In this document: piece after piece, positions 9,937 to 18,966 of the stretch
How positions within the stretch are numbered: the stretch's first letter is position 1
Layout of the letters: every line of letters begins with the position of its first letter
Source: Paraburkholderia solitsugae
GTDB lineage: Bacteria > Pseudomonadota > Gammaproteobacteria > Burkholderiales > Burkholderiaceae
Length of the DNA stretch: 44,091 bases
Assembly (NCBI RefSeq): GCF_013177695.1
Contig: NZ_WOEY01000189.1
Span: 1-44,091 of the forward strand
Direction: 5' to 3'
Position numbers and translations under genes: made by a program
Notes under the pieces: model-generated
Database searches by the model: none
Told to the model about the DNA's origin: nothing
The model's input: the letters and a program-made list of their open reading frames with translations, nothing else

Positions 9937-10395
9937 TCAGGCATCCGCGGGAATCGGAGAACGGGACGTTCCGGCCAGGAATGCCCGGAGCTTCTGCTCC
10001 GCCGCGAGCACTTCGTGCAGCGGCGCACGGGCGAGTTGCGAGTCGTAAAGGGCCAGCAGTGCTTCGAAGTCGACGATTGTCCCGGCCGGTAGCCGCCATT
10101 CGCCACGCTCGCGCGCATGTGACAGAGTCGCCTCAACGGCGTACTCGGCAATCCTGAATTGCTCGGTCGGACAGCTACCATATCCGGCTCGCTGTAGAAA
10201 CCAGCCCAGATATACCACTCGCATCAATTCGTTGACGAGATGTCCGTTTCCGTGACCACTCCGGCATGCCACCAGCGCAAGATGACTGGCGAGAGACTGT
10301 GCATTTGCCGACGCCCGATCCATCGGCAACAGAAGCGCTCTGGTCAGCGGTTTATAAGGCCGGGCACTGCGCGGCCTGTTTCGTCTGGAAGACAC
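9937..10395 (-). CDS. conserved hypothetical protein
   Basis: A 152-residue predicted cytoplasmic, mostly helical protein of unknown function. The core from MDRASANAQSLASHLAL through NELMRVVYLGWFLQ and AEYAVEATLSHARERGEWRLP to SPIPADA has the look of hypothetical proteins common in Burkholderia-group genomes. The ORF begins with GTG at 10395. An internal ATG at 10323 is an alternative, but the preceding basic PYKPLTRALLLP segment also looks native, so the longer form is kept. Neither start has a clear Shine-Dalgarno. Orientation is opposite to its neighbours on the left. Confidence 0.6.
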   Translation of the reverse strand: MSSRRNRPRSARPYKPLTRALLLPMDRASANAQSLASHLALVACRSGHGNGHLVNELMRVVYLGWFLQRAGYGSCPTEQFRIAEYAVEATLSHARERGEWRLPAGTIVDFEALLALYDSQLARAPLHEVLAAEQKLRAFLAGTSRSPIPADA

Positions 10396-10705
10396 GGATT
10401 CGAAGTTGGAAGGAGCGCTTTGAGAACGGGCAGATTATAGCGGGACTGCTCAGGGGATTTTCGGCCGGCATTAGCCGGAAACGCCTGGCCGTAGCCCCGA
10501 TGACCCTGGTGCAAAGCAGACGAGACTGTGTCGTACGCTTGTTTTTGCCGGGCGCGAGCGCACAATGAGCAAGTCTGGGGACATCTCCAGACCGATCACC
10601 AGTTGCCACTTTTCCCGCGAAATTATTCGTCTGCTGGCACTGCGCCGCCAGGTCGGCGCCGCTGCGCACTTTTTCGAATCCCTGAAAAAATCTGTCTCGC
10701 AGGGT
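10396..10705. other. intergenic stretch between two leftward small genes
   Basis: About 310 bp without an acceptable ORF. It should contain the promoter of the 9937-10395 gene. I see no RNA gene, operator or terminator in it. Confidence 0.35.
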
Positions 10706-10978
10706 TTAGCGCTTTGCGAGGAAGTCGGCAATGGTCAACTCGATGGTCTGATCGGGGCGCGCCCGCATCCGTCTTTCCGCAACCGCGATGATGCGTTGGC
10801 GGCCGTCTGCGAACGTTTTCAGCATACGGTCGCTGTCTGCGTCAGCGGGCAGCCAGAAACACTCTACGAGTGCCTCGCGGGTAATCGCGCATTCCACTTC
10901 GCGCTGATGGTCGGACAGGTGGAATACGATCGTGCGTCCGCCTGGCGACACACCCGGAGCCAGATCAACAACGTCCAT
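10706..10978 (-). CDS. DUF1488 family protein
   Basis: A 90-residue soluble protein of unknown function. The ATG at 10978 has an ACGAGG ribosome binding site six bases upstream and gives a product starting MDVVDLAP, the expected length for DUF1488; the longer ORF (to 11035) is not needed. Family features visible: a beta-rich N-half with VFHLSDHQREVECAITREAL, and a helical C-half with FADGRQRIIAVAERR ending LTIADFL. No membrane segment or signal peptide. Confidence 0.62.
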   Translation of the reverse strand: MDVVDLAPGVSPGGRTIVFHLSDHQREVECAITREALVECFWLPADADSDRMLKTFADGRQRIIAVAERRMRARPDQTIELTIADFLAKR

Positions 10979-11712
10979 GGGAAACCTCGTCAGATTCGTC
11001 TGCGACGTCCAATTAACTGCGTCGCTGATTTTCAAATTTACCAGAATCGATCGAACGAAAACCAGCGTCGTTGTTGACGGAGCGCTTTGCGACCTACATT
11101 CGCACGATGGTCAGGCAGGCCCCGTTACCTGCCAAGCGGTTTTGACTTTCAGGGCTGATGTTTTTGGCGCAGACGGTTAGTTGCGTTAGTAGAATCGTTT
11201 TGATCCTGTCTGCGCGCGCAGCACTGAGCCGATCACCCATGCACAACCACGCGTTCGTTCTCAGGCCAGCAATCGCCACGGCCACTTTTGTGGACCGCCT
11301 GATTGCCGTAAGCGCACCGAGTCCAGGCCCGACGAGGTCCGCGCCCGTGGGCTCGCCCTCCTGGCTATCCTGTCGGCGGCCGGGTCGACCGGCGACTGCG
11401 AGCCGGGCAGGTACGACCCAGAGGCTTCCCCTACTACCCGGCGGCGACATCGGAGACGTGACTTTTCCGCCACCTGACGACATTGAAGCACGACACACTT
11501 GCGCAACCCGGCGTCCCTCCACGTCGCCTGGAAAATTCTTTCCCCAATATTGATCTTTGACTTGTCTCGATATTAAGATGGGCACCTTGGCGCGCGACAT
11601 GCATCCACCGCTGAATTGGGCACCCTGCCGCCATCCCCGAATGATCCCGCTCGCAAAGCGAGAACGGCGGATCAGGTTGCCAGCGAAACGCAGGTGTAGC
11701 CAGAAGACGGAG
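10979..11712. other. gene-poor stretch
   Basis: About 730 bp between divergent small genes. It carries overlapping ORFs of 60-200 codons on both strands, none with a recognisable domain. A TTGACG sequence lies near 11072 without a convincing -10 partner. No RNA gene or repeat recognised. Confidence 0.4.
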
Positions 11713-11919
11713 ATGCTCAGTCCACATGAATTTGCCACTCTCATGCTGCTTAGGGACGCACCGGACCCGCTGAGCCTGGATCGTGCGGATCTGGAAGCGC
11801 TCCTTGAACGTCAACTTGTCACACTGGAGCAACTCGCCTCCGGTCAACAACGCCCTCTCGTTACCGACCACGGCAAGCTTTTTCTCAAAGCTGCCGCTCG
11901 CATGCTTAACGACAAATGA
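11713..11919 (+). CDS. small conserved protein, MLSPHEF family (copy 2)
   Basis: A 68-residue paralogue of the protein at 3469-3663. Both begin MLSPHEFATLML, share a central LLERQLVTLEQLASGQ-like segment and end in a short helix. The start is set by this alignment; the upstream extension to 11557 has no counterpart in copy 1. The purine-rich GACGGAG directly abuts the ATG, an unusually short spacing. Predicted soluble; function unknown. A broken small membrane-protein gene follows after 41 bp. Confidence 0.7.
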   Translation: MLSPHEFATLMLLRDAPDPLSLDRADLEALLERQLVTLEQLASGQQRPLVTDHGKLFLKAAARMLNDK

Positions 11920-11960
11920 CACTGACCGGGTGATCCAGTTCTTCAGTCAAGGAGTCTTCC

Positions 11961-12119
11961 GTGAGTGACTCGTAGGCGGGAATTGCCGTGGGATTTTTCG
12001 GGCTGGGTGTCGCCGCGCTGCTGGTGGCTAGTCATTACCATCGCGAATTGATGCGTCGGAGGATGCTCAGGCAGATGGACCCTCGCGAGTGTTGGGACGT
12101 GATGCGTCACCGTCGATGA
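11961..12119 (+). pseudogene. small single-TM protein with an amber codon at position 5
   Basis: AAGGAG at 11950-11954 precedes GTG at 11961, which opens a 53-codon frame reading VSDS, a TAG at 11973-11975, then a glycine-rich hydrophobic helix (GIAVGFFGLGVAALLVA), a basic stretch (HYHRELMRRRML) and a TGA at 12117-12119. The good ribosome site, the TM helix with a positive-inside flank, and the position right after copy 2 of the MLSPHEF gene argue for a former gene. A GTG at 11988 could give a shorter product, but it has no ribosome site. Confidence 0.45.
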
Positions 12120-12207
12120 AAAGTATGTTTTCAAAGGTGCAGATGATTGAGGCTTAGGGTGCTCAGGTATCTCGCGCGGGATCTCCGTTTCGGAGGGAGA
12201 TGACTGC

Positions 12208-12390
12208 ATGCACAATCTGAGTTTTGCCGAAAGAATCCGCGAGCGCGCCTGTCAGCTCTGGCAACACGACGGCAGCCTCGAAGGATGTGCTGACGAGTAT
12301 TGGCAAATCGCCCGAACGCTCATCGAGAGGGAATTCGGGCTTCCAGTGCCTCCCGATCCTCCGGATTTGGACGCCGTGGCTCCTGGCTAA
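12208..12390 (+). CDS. DUF2934 family small protein
   Basis: A 60-residue soluble protein. GGAGG lies upstream of the ATG with acceptable spacing. The core ERIRERACQLWQHDGSLEGCADEYW matches the DUF2934 pattern (short helical protein with IRERAYxLWExxGxPxGxxxxxW). Function unknown; such genes occur as isolated small proteins in Alpha- and Betaproteobacteria. It stands alone, 185 bp upstream of the second cyclase and in the same direction. Confidence 0.72.
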   Translation: MHNLSFAERIRERACQLWQHDGSLEGCADEYWQIARTLIEREFGLPVPPDPPDLDAVAPG

Positions 12391-12574
12391 AGACTGCGGC
12401 TGGCCCATCGGCATAGCGTTCCCATATTCACCAGAATTGATGTAGGCTCCTGCCTCAGCACGGGCCAGTGGCGCGCAGCGCGACCGGCGAACCGCGGGCA
12501 AGCCTCATTGCCCATAATGCACCTCCTTCGACGCCGACCAGAGACATGGCCAGCCTGATTCACCTCGTCCGATA

Positions 12575-14101
12575 ATGATGATAAGAACAGGAAATGGTTT
12601 GATCGCTGATTTCATCGGGGTCATCCAACGAAAGCTCGTTGCGTCTTCGCTCCTCGTCGCCGGGTCCGGTGCCGTCATCGCCATCGTCATGGTCGGTCTC
12701 TGCGGGATGGTTCTTTACGAGAGCCGGCAGGACGCACTGAACCATACGCGCGAAACCTTGCTCGACATTGCGCTTATAGCCGAGCGCGACATCGAACGCA
12801 ATTTCGAACTCTATGGGCTGTCGTTGCAGGCTGTGGTGGACGGACTCAAGGATCCCGAGGTCATGGCCCTGTCGCCCCGACTGCGCCGAGAGGTGCTGTT
12901 CGATCGCGCGGCCAGCGCAAAATATCTCGGTTCAATGCTCGTTCACGATGCAAGAGGCGATATCATTCTTGATTCCGGTAGCGATGTGCCACGCCAAGGT
13001 AACTTCGCCGACCGCGAGTATTTCACGGTCCAACGCGACAACCCGGCAGCGGGCGTGTATGTCAGCGATCCCTATGCGTCGCGGCTGAGAGCGGGAGCGC
13101 CGAGCATCGCGCTCACCCGGCGCATCTCGAATCCCGACGGCTCGTTCGCCGGCATCGTGCTGCTGTCGGTCAACCTTGAATATTTCCACACCCTCTTCGC
13201 GGGACTTTCGCTCGGTCCGCATGGTTCGCTGTCGCTGATCGGCAAGGATGGTGTGATGCTCATGCGCCAGCCCTATGATCCGCGCATAGTCGGGCGCGAC
13301 ATCAAGAATGCGAGCACGTTCCGTCACTTCATGGCTGAGCAGGAAGGTAGCTTCGGCGATACCGCGTCGATCGACGGTATTCGCCGTCTCTACTGGTTCA
13401 GGAATTTCCCCAACACGCCCGTGATCATCATGGCTGCGGCCGCGGAACAGGACATCTACGCGGCGTGGCGTCGCCGGGCGCTGACGATCGGTTCGCTGAT
13501 GGTGCTGTTCGGCTCAACATTCATCGGCCTGGCGGCCCTGCTGGGAATCCAGCTGCGCCGGCGAATGCGTGCTGAGTCAGAGTTACAACTCCTCGCGCGA
13601 ATCGACGGACTGACGGGGCTGAACAACCGTCGCAGTCTTGGCGAAATTCTTGATGCCGAATGGCGCCGCGCGAAACGCACGCGTAGTGTCGTGTCCTTGC
13701 TGTTCGTCGATATTGATCGGTTCAAGGCCTACAACGATACCTATGGTCATCAGGTTGGAGATGATGCACTGGCGGCAGTCGCGCGATGCATCACAGACAG
13801 CATCCGGCGACCTGCGGATACGGCCGCACGTTACGGCGGTGAGGAGTTCATCGTCGTCCTTCCGGACACGCCGGCCGCAGGCGCATCGGAGATCGCAGAA
13901 AAGATTCGCCGCGCCATATGCAATTGCGGCATCGAACACGCAGGCAGCGAGCACGGATGCGTGACGGCAAGTATCGGCGCAGTAAGCTGCACGCCACAGA
14001 GCGACGACGATGTGACTGCGGTAATCAAGGAAGCCGACGAAGCACTGTACAACGCGAAAGCGACCGGCCGGAATCGGGTTTCGCTGTCTCGGGTTTCGTA
14101 A
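12575..14101 (+). CDS. membrane diguanylate cyclase, Cache sensor + GGDEF (copy 2)
   Basis: A 508-residue paralogue of the cyclase at 7933, with identical architecture: TM helix (about 20-45), periplasmic Cache-like region (about 55-290, again with YGLSLQAVVDG, NFADREYF, DPYASRLR), TM helix (about 303-325) and GGDEF domain. Visible catalytic features are FVDIDRFKAYND, GGEEF and an intact RPAD I-site. The two periplasmic regions differ at many positions, so the pair may sense different ligands or set different activation thresholds. The start is one of two adjacent ATGs (12575 or 12578) with weak Shine-Dalgarno. Confidence 0.92.
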   Translation: MMIRTGNGLIADFIGVIQRKLVASSLLVAGSGAVIAIVMVGLCGMVLYESRQDALNHTRETLLDIALIAERDIERNFELYGLSLQAVVDGLKDPEVMALSPRLRREVLFDRAASAKYLGSMLVHDARGDIILDSGSDVPRQGNFADREYFTVQRDNPAAGVYVSDPYASRLRAGAPSIALTRRISNPDGSFAGIVLLSVNLEYFHTLFAGLSLGPHGSLSLIGKDGVMLMRQPYDPRIVGRDIKNASTFRHFMAEQEGSFGDTASIDGIRRLYWFRNFPNTPVIIMAAAAEQDIYAAWRRRALTIGSLMVLFGSTFIGLAALLGIQLRRRMRAESELQLLARIDGLTGLNNRRSLGEILDAEWRRAKRTRSVVSLLFVDIDRFKAYNDTYGHQVGDDALAAVARCITDSIRRPADTAARYGGEEFIVVLPDTPAAGASEIAEKIRRAICNCGIEHAGSEHGCVTASIGAVSCTPQSDDDVTAVIKEADEALYNAKATGRNRVSLSRVS

Positions 14102-14482
14102 AGAGCCGACTACTCAAGTCCCCGCGCGACTGTCTCGCCGAAACGACCATGTCAGAACTGCGGCGTTAGTCGCACAGAGCAGCGTGTGAATACCGCTCCC
14201 CTTCAATGCAATCAATGGCGATGCGACCGTGGCGTGCCGGGATGCGCCTGCCTCACGGCCGCGCCCGGGTTGCGGGTGCGGCGTCGCGTACGTTCATGTC
14301 GCCCTCGTTCGCCCAGATGTGAGGCGCGAAGGTTCGCCGTATGTCGCAGATGCCCTTCCCCGACGCCCTCCGAACCTGACGGAATAACCTTGTCGTCGTC
14401 ATGGCAACCCAGGAGATTGTCGCCAGGTTTGATCAGGGCCAGCATGGTTTTAAGTCTCTTCATCATGAAACTTCAGTCTCCT
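14102..14482. other. intergenic stretch between convergent cyclase and nas operon
   Basis: About 380 bp between convergent genes. A leftward ORF (14212-14466) begins 17 bp after the nasA stop behind AAAGGAG, but its product becomes arginine-rich and resembles nothing known. No strong terminator hairpin with T-run is visible for either side. Confidence 0.4.
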
Positions 14483-17305
14483 TTATGCGATGCTCAGCCG
14501 TTCCAGCTCGGTGTCGACCAGCAGCTTTTTCAGTTCCGGCACGCAGGACCCGCAGTTCCCACCGGCCTTCAGACATGCGGTGATCTCCGCCGCCGTCTTT
14601 AGCCCTTGCTCACGGATCGCCGTGCAGATCGTATTGCGTCCCACACCGAAACACGAACAGACCGTGGGCCCCGTATCAACGCCCTTGCCAATTGGCTGTC
14701 CGGCCAGCAGGCCAGCACGATCCTCTTCGTCGAGCCTGTCCTTGCCGAACAGGCCCGCAAGCCACGTTCGCGACGGCAACTGCGACTCGGGGCGCGCCGA
14801 TACGAAGATGCAACTCTCGATACGCTCGTCGACCAGGTACACGGCGCGATAGACGCCCGCCGCGCTGTCCTCGTACTCGAGCCAGTCGGCGTGCGGATCG
14901 TCAATACCAAGCAGCGCTTGCGCCCAGCCACCGTGATCGTTGAGCGGCTTGCGCCCCGCGAGTTCGTAGCGCACGAACTGCGTGCCGCGGACGCGCGTCC
15001 AGTAGGTCACGTCGTCCAGCACCGGGGCGTGACGGCTCAACGAGAAACCGTGCCAGGCGACGTCAAACCTGTCGACACGAACCGGCGTGTGTTTGAACTC
15101 GGGCTCCCCGGAGACCGGATCGACCTCGCGATTTACCACTGCGCCGACACGCGCGTCGGACGCGACCTGGTCGCTCCAGTGGATCGGCACGAATACGCTG
15201 CCTCGCGACATGCCACCGCCATGCTGCACACGTGCAACCATCGTGCCCCAGCGGCTCGACACGCGCGCAAGTTCACCTTCACGCACGCCGCACGACAGCG
15301 CGTCCTGCGGATGCAGATCAACGAAGGCCTCCGTCACGTGGCCGGCGAGCTTCTCCGACTTGCCCGTGCGGGTCATCGTGTGCCATTGGTCGCGCACCCG
15401 GCCGGTATTCAGCGTCAGCGGATACTCGTCGTCCGGCGCGTGGATCGGTGCGCGCGGTGGTGTTGCGACGAAACGTGCCTTGCCGTCCGCGTGGGCATAG
15501 CGGCGATCACCGAAGAGACGCGCGGTACCGCGCTGCGCCGCACCGTTCACCGCCAGTACCGGCCACTGGATGGGCTGCAGCGCATCGTAACGCTCGCGGC
15601 CGAGCGCGACGAGGCCGCCCAGATTGAACACACGCGGCACATTGCCTTCGATGTGTCCGTTGCCTGTTGTCCCGAGGCTGTCAGTGGTTTCGCTGCCGTT
15701 GCCCGCCTCGTTACGATAAGCACTCAACCGCGCATGCTCGTCGAAGATCTCATGCGGAGCGGAAAAATCGAAACCGGCATACCCCATGCGCTGCGCGACG
15801 TCGCAGATGATCCGCCAGTCGGCACGCGCTTCGCCCGGTGCCGGCAGGAACGCCCGCTGGCGCGAGATCCTGCGCTCGGAGTTGGTGACAGTGCCGTCTT
15901 TCTCGCCCCAGCCGAGTGCCGGCAGCAGGACGTGGGCAAACGCGTTGGTGTCCGTGTTTTCAACAATGTCGGAGCTGACGACGAGTTCGCAGCGCGCGAG
16001 CGCGCGCTTCGCCTGATCGCCGTCCGGCAAGCTCACAACCGGGTTCGTGCCCATGATCCAGACGGCCTTGATCCGGCCTGACTCGATCGCGCCGAACAAC
16101 TCGACCGCCTTGAGACCTGGCCGCTGTGCGATGGCGGGCGAGCTCCAGAAAGTCTGCACGAGTTCGCGATGGCGCGGATTGTCGAGCTCCAGGTGTGCTG
16201 CCAGCATGTTCGCGAGGCCGCCCACTTCACGCCCACCCATCGCGTTCGGCTGCCCGGTAAACGAGAACGGCCCCATCCCCGGCTTGCCGATGCGACCTGT
16301 CAGCAGATGGCAATTGATGATGCTGTTGACCTTATCAGTACCGGAGGTCGACTGGTTCACGCCCTGGGAATAGACCGTCACCACGCGCTCGGTCCGCGCG
16401 AAGAGCCGATAAAACTCGAGCAGATCGTGTGCGTCGATCTTGCAGGCCTTCGCGCATTGCGCGAGGTCAAAGCCGTTCGCCACGTCGGTTGAGGCAGCAT
16501 CGAGCGCCTGCGCGTAACCGGTCGTGTGCGCATCGACGAACCGTGCATCCGTCGTATCGTGTTCCGCGAGAAAACTGAGCAACCCGTTGAACAGCCGGAC
16601 GTCGGAGCCCGCCTTCAGCGGCAGGTGCAGGTCGGCCATCTCGCAGGTCGCGGTATAACGCGGGTCGATTACCACGACCTTCATATCGGGTCGCGTTTCC
16701 TTGATCTTGACAATCCGCTGGAACAGGATCGGATGGCACCACGCGGTGTTCGATCCGACCAGCACGACGAGGTCCGCCAGTTCGAGGTCTTCGTAGCAGA
16801 CCGGCACCAGGTCTTCGCCGAACGCACGCTTGTGCCCTGCGACCGATGACGACATGCACAGACGCGAATTGGTGTCGATGTTCGCGCTGCCGACATAGCC
16901 CTTCATCAGCTTGTTGGCGACGTAGTAGTCCTCTGTCAGCAGTTGTCCCGAGACGTAGAGCGCGACCGCCTCTGGGCCGTGCTGACCGATGATTCGTCGA
17001 AAGCCGTCAGCGACCGTGTCGAGCGCATCGTTCCACGACACGTCGCGCAACTCGCCGCTGCCCGGCTTGCGCAGCTTCGGATGCAGCAGGCGTCCATCGA
17101 GCCCGACCGTTTCGCCGAGTGCCGAGCCCTTCACGCACAGGCGGCCGGCGTTTGCCGGATGGTGTTCGTCGCCGGCAATGTCGGGCTGGCCGTCCGGGCG
17201 TGGAGTCGCGCGTACGCCGCAGCCGACGCCGCAATAGGGACAGGTGGTCCGGACGCCATTCTGGCTGCTATCCGGCATGCGGGAGATGATGATAGGGACA
17301 CTCAC
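14483..17305 (-). CDS. nasA: assimilatory nitrate reductase catalytic subunit with C-terminal [2Fe-2S] domain
   Basis: A 940-residue cytoplasmic molybdoenzyme reducing nitrate to nitrite. The N-terminal [4Fe-4S] motif is TCPYCGVGCGV followed by CVKGSA. The Mo-bis-MGD domain carries the likely Mo-ligand Cys in RLCMSSSVAGH. A molybdopterin dinucleotide-binding domain follows (about 640-780), and a BFD-like [2Fe-2S] domain ends the protein (about 880-935, VCSCFGVGRNT and GGNCGSC). The BFD extension is typical of bacterial Nas enzymes paired with an NAD(P)H-dependent flavoprotein. The start is GTG at 17305; GGAA lies nearby, and no better start exists before the cluster motif. It is last in the nirB-nirD-oxidoreductase-nasA operon, 13 bp after the oxidoreductase stop. 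Confidence 0.95.
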   Translation of the reverse strand: MSVPIIISRMPDSSQNGVRTTCPYCGVGCGVRATPRPDGQPDIAGDEHHPANAGRLCVKGSALGETVGLDGRLLHPKLRKPGSGELRDVSWNDALDTVADGFRRIIGQHGPEAVALYVSGQLLTEDYYVANKLMKGYVGSANIDTNSRLCMSSSVAGHKRAFGEDLVPVCYEDLELADLVVLVGSNTAWCHPILFQRIVKIKETRPDMKVVVIDPRYTATCEMADLHLPLKAGSDVRLFNGLLSFLAEHDTTDARFVDAHTTGYAQALDAASTDVANGFDLAQCAKACKIDAHDLLEFYRLFARTERVVTVYSQGVNQSTSGTDKVNSIINCHLLTGRIGKPGMGPFSFTGQPNAMGGREVGGLANMLAAHLELDNPRHRELVQTFWSSPAIAQRPGLKAVELFGAIESGRIKAVWIMGTNPVVSLPDGDQAKRALARCELVVSSDIVENTDTNAFAHVLLPALGWGEKDGTVTNSERRISRQRAFLPAPGEARADWRIICDVAQRMGYAGFDFSAPHEIFDEHARLSAYRNEAGNGSETTDSLGTTGNGHIEGNVPRVFNLGGLVALGRERYDALQPIQWPVLAVNGAAQRGTARLFGDRRYAHADGKARFVATPPRAPIHAPDDEYPLTLNTGRVRDQWHTMTRTGKSEKLAGHVTEAFVDLHPQDALSCGVREGELARVSSRWGTMVARVQHGGGMSRGSVFVPIHWSDQVASDARVGAVVNREVDPVSGEPEFKHTPVRVDRFDVAWHGFSLSRHAPVLDDVTYWTRVRGTQFVRYELAGRKPLNDHGGWAQALLGIDDPHADWLEYEDSAAGVYRAVYLVDERIESCIFVSARPESQLPSRTWLAGLFGKDRLDEEDRAGLLAGQPIGKGVDTGPTVCSCFGVGRNTICTAIREQGLKTAAEITACLKAGGNCGSCVPELKKLLVDTELERLSIA

Positions 17306-17318
17306 GTTGGGTTCCGGT

Positions 17319-18590
17319 TCAGGCGGCCTGAGCCTCGCATAGAGCCTTGCCGAACAGCAGCTGGCTGCGCAGCGGAGAAATGTCGGTCCGGTTCTGGATC
17401 AGCTCGAAGTACCACGCGCCGTCCTTGACGTCGCCGTAGAGGACGGCGCCGATCACCCGGCTATCCTCGATCACGAGGCGCTTGTAGACCCCGCGTCGCG
17501 GATCGCGCAGCACCAGGTCTTCACTGTCCGGGCCGCCGGTGAAATCGCCAGCAGAATAAAGGTCGACGCCAGTGACTTTCAGCTTGGTCGCCGTCGCGCG
17601 CTGCACGTAACGGCGGTGGCCCGCACCAGCCAGATGCGCGCCGCAGACACGCGCCTGGTCCCAGATCGGTGCCACGAGGCCGAAGGTCGCCGTGCGGTGC
17701 TGCACGCATTCGCCGACCGCGTAGACACGCGGATCGTAGGTCTGCAACGTGTCGTCGACGACAATCGCCCGCTCGCAGTGCAAGCCGGCCTGCTTCGCGA
17801 GGTCGACATTCGGGCGCACGCCGGCGGCCATGACAACCAGGTCGGCAGGAATCTCCGTGCCGTCGTTAAAACGCACGGCAGTGACACGCTCCGGCCCGAC
17901 GATTTCGCTGGTGCGGGCTTTCAGCAGGAAACGCAAGCCCTTCTTCTCCAGCGTCTGTAGCAGCAGGGCCGATGCGCTCCTGTCGAGCTGGCGGTCTATC
18001 AGGCTGTCGGTGTCGTGCACGACCGTGACCGACATGCCCTGGCGCATGAGCCCGTTCGCCGCTTCGAGCCCGAGCAGGCCACCGCCGATGATCACGGCGT
18101 GACGGTGACTGCGCGCCGCGGCGAGCATCGATTCGACGTCCTGGATGTCGCGAAACGCAATCACGCCCGGCAGCTGGTTACCTGGCACGGGAATCAGGAA
18201 TGGCTTCGAGCCGGTCGCAATCAGCAGCCGGTCGTAGCTCACCTCGATGCCGCTTTGCGAGCGCACGATGCGGCGTTTGCGGTCAATTGCGACCACCGGG
18301 TCGCCCGCATGCAGCCGGATACCATTGTCTACATACCAGTCACGCGTGTTGAGGATGATCTCGTCGACACACTTCTCGCCCGCGAGCACCGGCGAGAGCA
18401 GGATGCGGTTGTAGTTGCCGTACGGCTCGGCACCGAATACGGTGATGTCGTAGAGATCCGGTGCGAGCTTGAGCAGTTCCTCGACTGTGCGCATGCCTGC
18501 CATGCCGTTGCCGATGACAACGAGACGCGGGCGGGAAGGCGCGGTGAGCGATGTGCCGCCTGAGGTCTGCTCGGCGTATTCGTATCTCAT
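17319..18590 (-). CDS. FAD/NAD(P)-dependent oxidoreductase, likely NasA electron donor
   Basis: A 423-residue flavoprotein of the NirB-N-terminal / nitrile-rubredoxin reductase family. The first Rossmann motif is VVIGNGMAGMR (FAD), the second is IIGGGLLGLEAAN (NAD(P)H), and the FAD-closing region is YAVGECVQHR. It lacks the C-terminal sirohaem part of NirB. The ATG at 18590 overlaps the nirD TGA (ATGA), so translation is probably coupled; the longer ORF to 18665 lies inside nirD and is rejected. Its position next to nasA suggests it passes electrons from NAD(P)H to the nitrate reductase (NasB/NasC role); that role is inferred from context. Confidence 0.88.
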   Translation of the reverse strand: MRYEYAEQTSGGTSLTAPSRPRLVVIGNGMAGMRTVEELLKLAPDLYDITVFGAEPYGNYNRILLSPVLAGEKCVDEIILNTRDWYVDNGIRLHAGDPVVAIDRKRRIVRSQSGIEVSYDRLLIATGSKPFLIPVPGNQLPGVIAFRDIQDVESMLAAARSHRHAVIIGGGLLGLEAANGLMRQGMSVTVVHDTDSLIDRQLDRSASALLLQTLEKKGLRFLLKARTSEIVGPERVTAVRFNDGTEIPADLVVMAAGVRPNVDLAKQAGLHCERAIVVDDTLQTYDPRVYAVGECVQHRTATFGLVAPIWDQARVCGAHLAGAGHRRYVQRATATKLKVTGVDLYSAGDFTGGPDSEDLVLRDPRRGVYKRLVIEDSRVIGAVLYGDVKDGAWYFELIQNRTDISPLRSQLLFGKALCEAQAA

Positions 18591-18934
18591 GCCGCGACCC
18601 ACACCTGACCGCTCTCGACACGCACCGGGTAGGCGTTGACTGAATTCTCGGGCGCCTCGAGGCACTCGCCGGTGCGCAGATCGAAATGATGCTTGTAGAT
18701 CGGCGAGGCCACCACGATGCGCTCGCCGAGGCTGCCGATCAGCCCACGCGAGAGCACCGCCGCCTGCGAACCCGGATCGAAGTTGTCGATCGCGAACACG
18801 CTGCCGTCACCGTGCGCGACGTGAAACACCGCGACCTGCCCGCCATTGACAAGCGCACACACGCCGGTATTCGGCACGATGTCGTCGAGCGCGCACACGG
18901 GCATCCAGGATTGCGGAAGTCGATCGTTGTTCAT
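18587..18934 (-). CDS. nirD: nitrite reductase [NAD(P)H] small subunit NirD
   Basis: A 115-residue Rieske-fold subunit of assimilatory nitrite reductase. It follows the NirD pattern (CALDDIVPNTGVCALVNGGQVAVF, FAIDNFDPGS, YKHHFDLRTGECLE) and lacks the CxH/CxxH cluster ligands of true Rieske proteins, as is normal for NirD. The ATG is preceded by GAGGAG. It lies 32 bp after nirB and overlaps the next gene by 4 bp. It works in a cytoplasmic complex with NirB. Confidence 0.94.
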   Translation of the reverse strand: MNNDRLPQSWMPVCALDDIVPNTGVCALVNGGQVAVFHVAHGDGSVFAIDNFDPGSQAAVLSRGLIGSLGERIVVASPIYKHHFDLRTGECLEAPENSVNAYPVRVESGQVWVAA

Positions 18935-18966
18935 GCTGAGCTCCTCAAGGTAGGTGTGGTGCGTGG

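Noticed and set aside
14212..14466. 84-codon leftward ORF after nasA with AAAGGAG upstream
   Set aside because: The ribosome site spacing is long and the product is arginine/histidine-rich without family resemblance. Kept only as a possibility.
14606..16081. 491-codon plus-strand ORF
   Set aside because: Antisense to nasA, whose motifs are unambiguous; low-complexity product.
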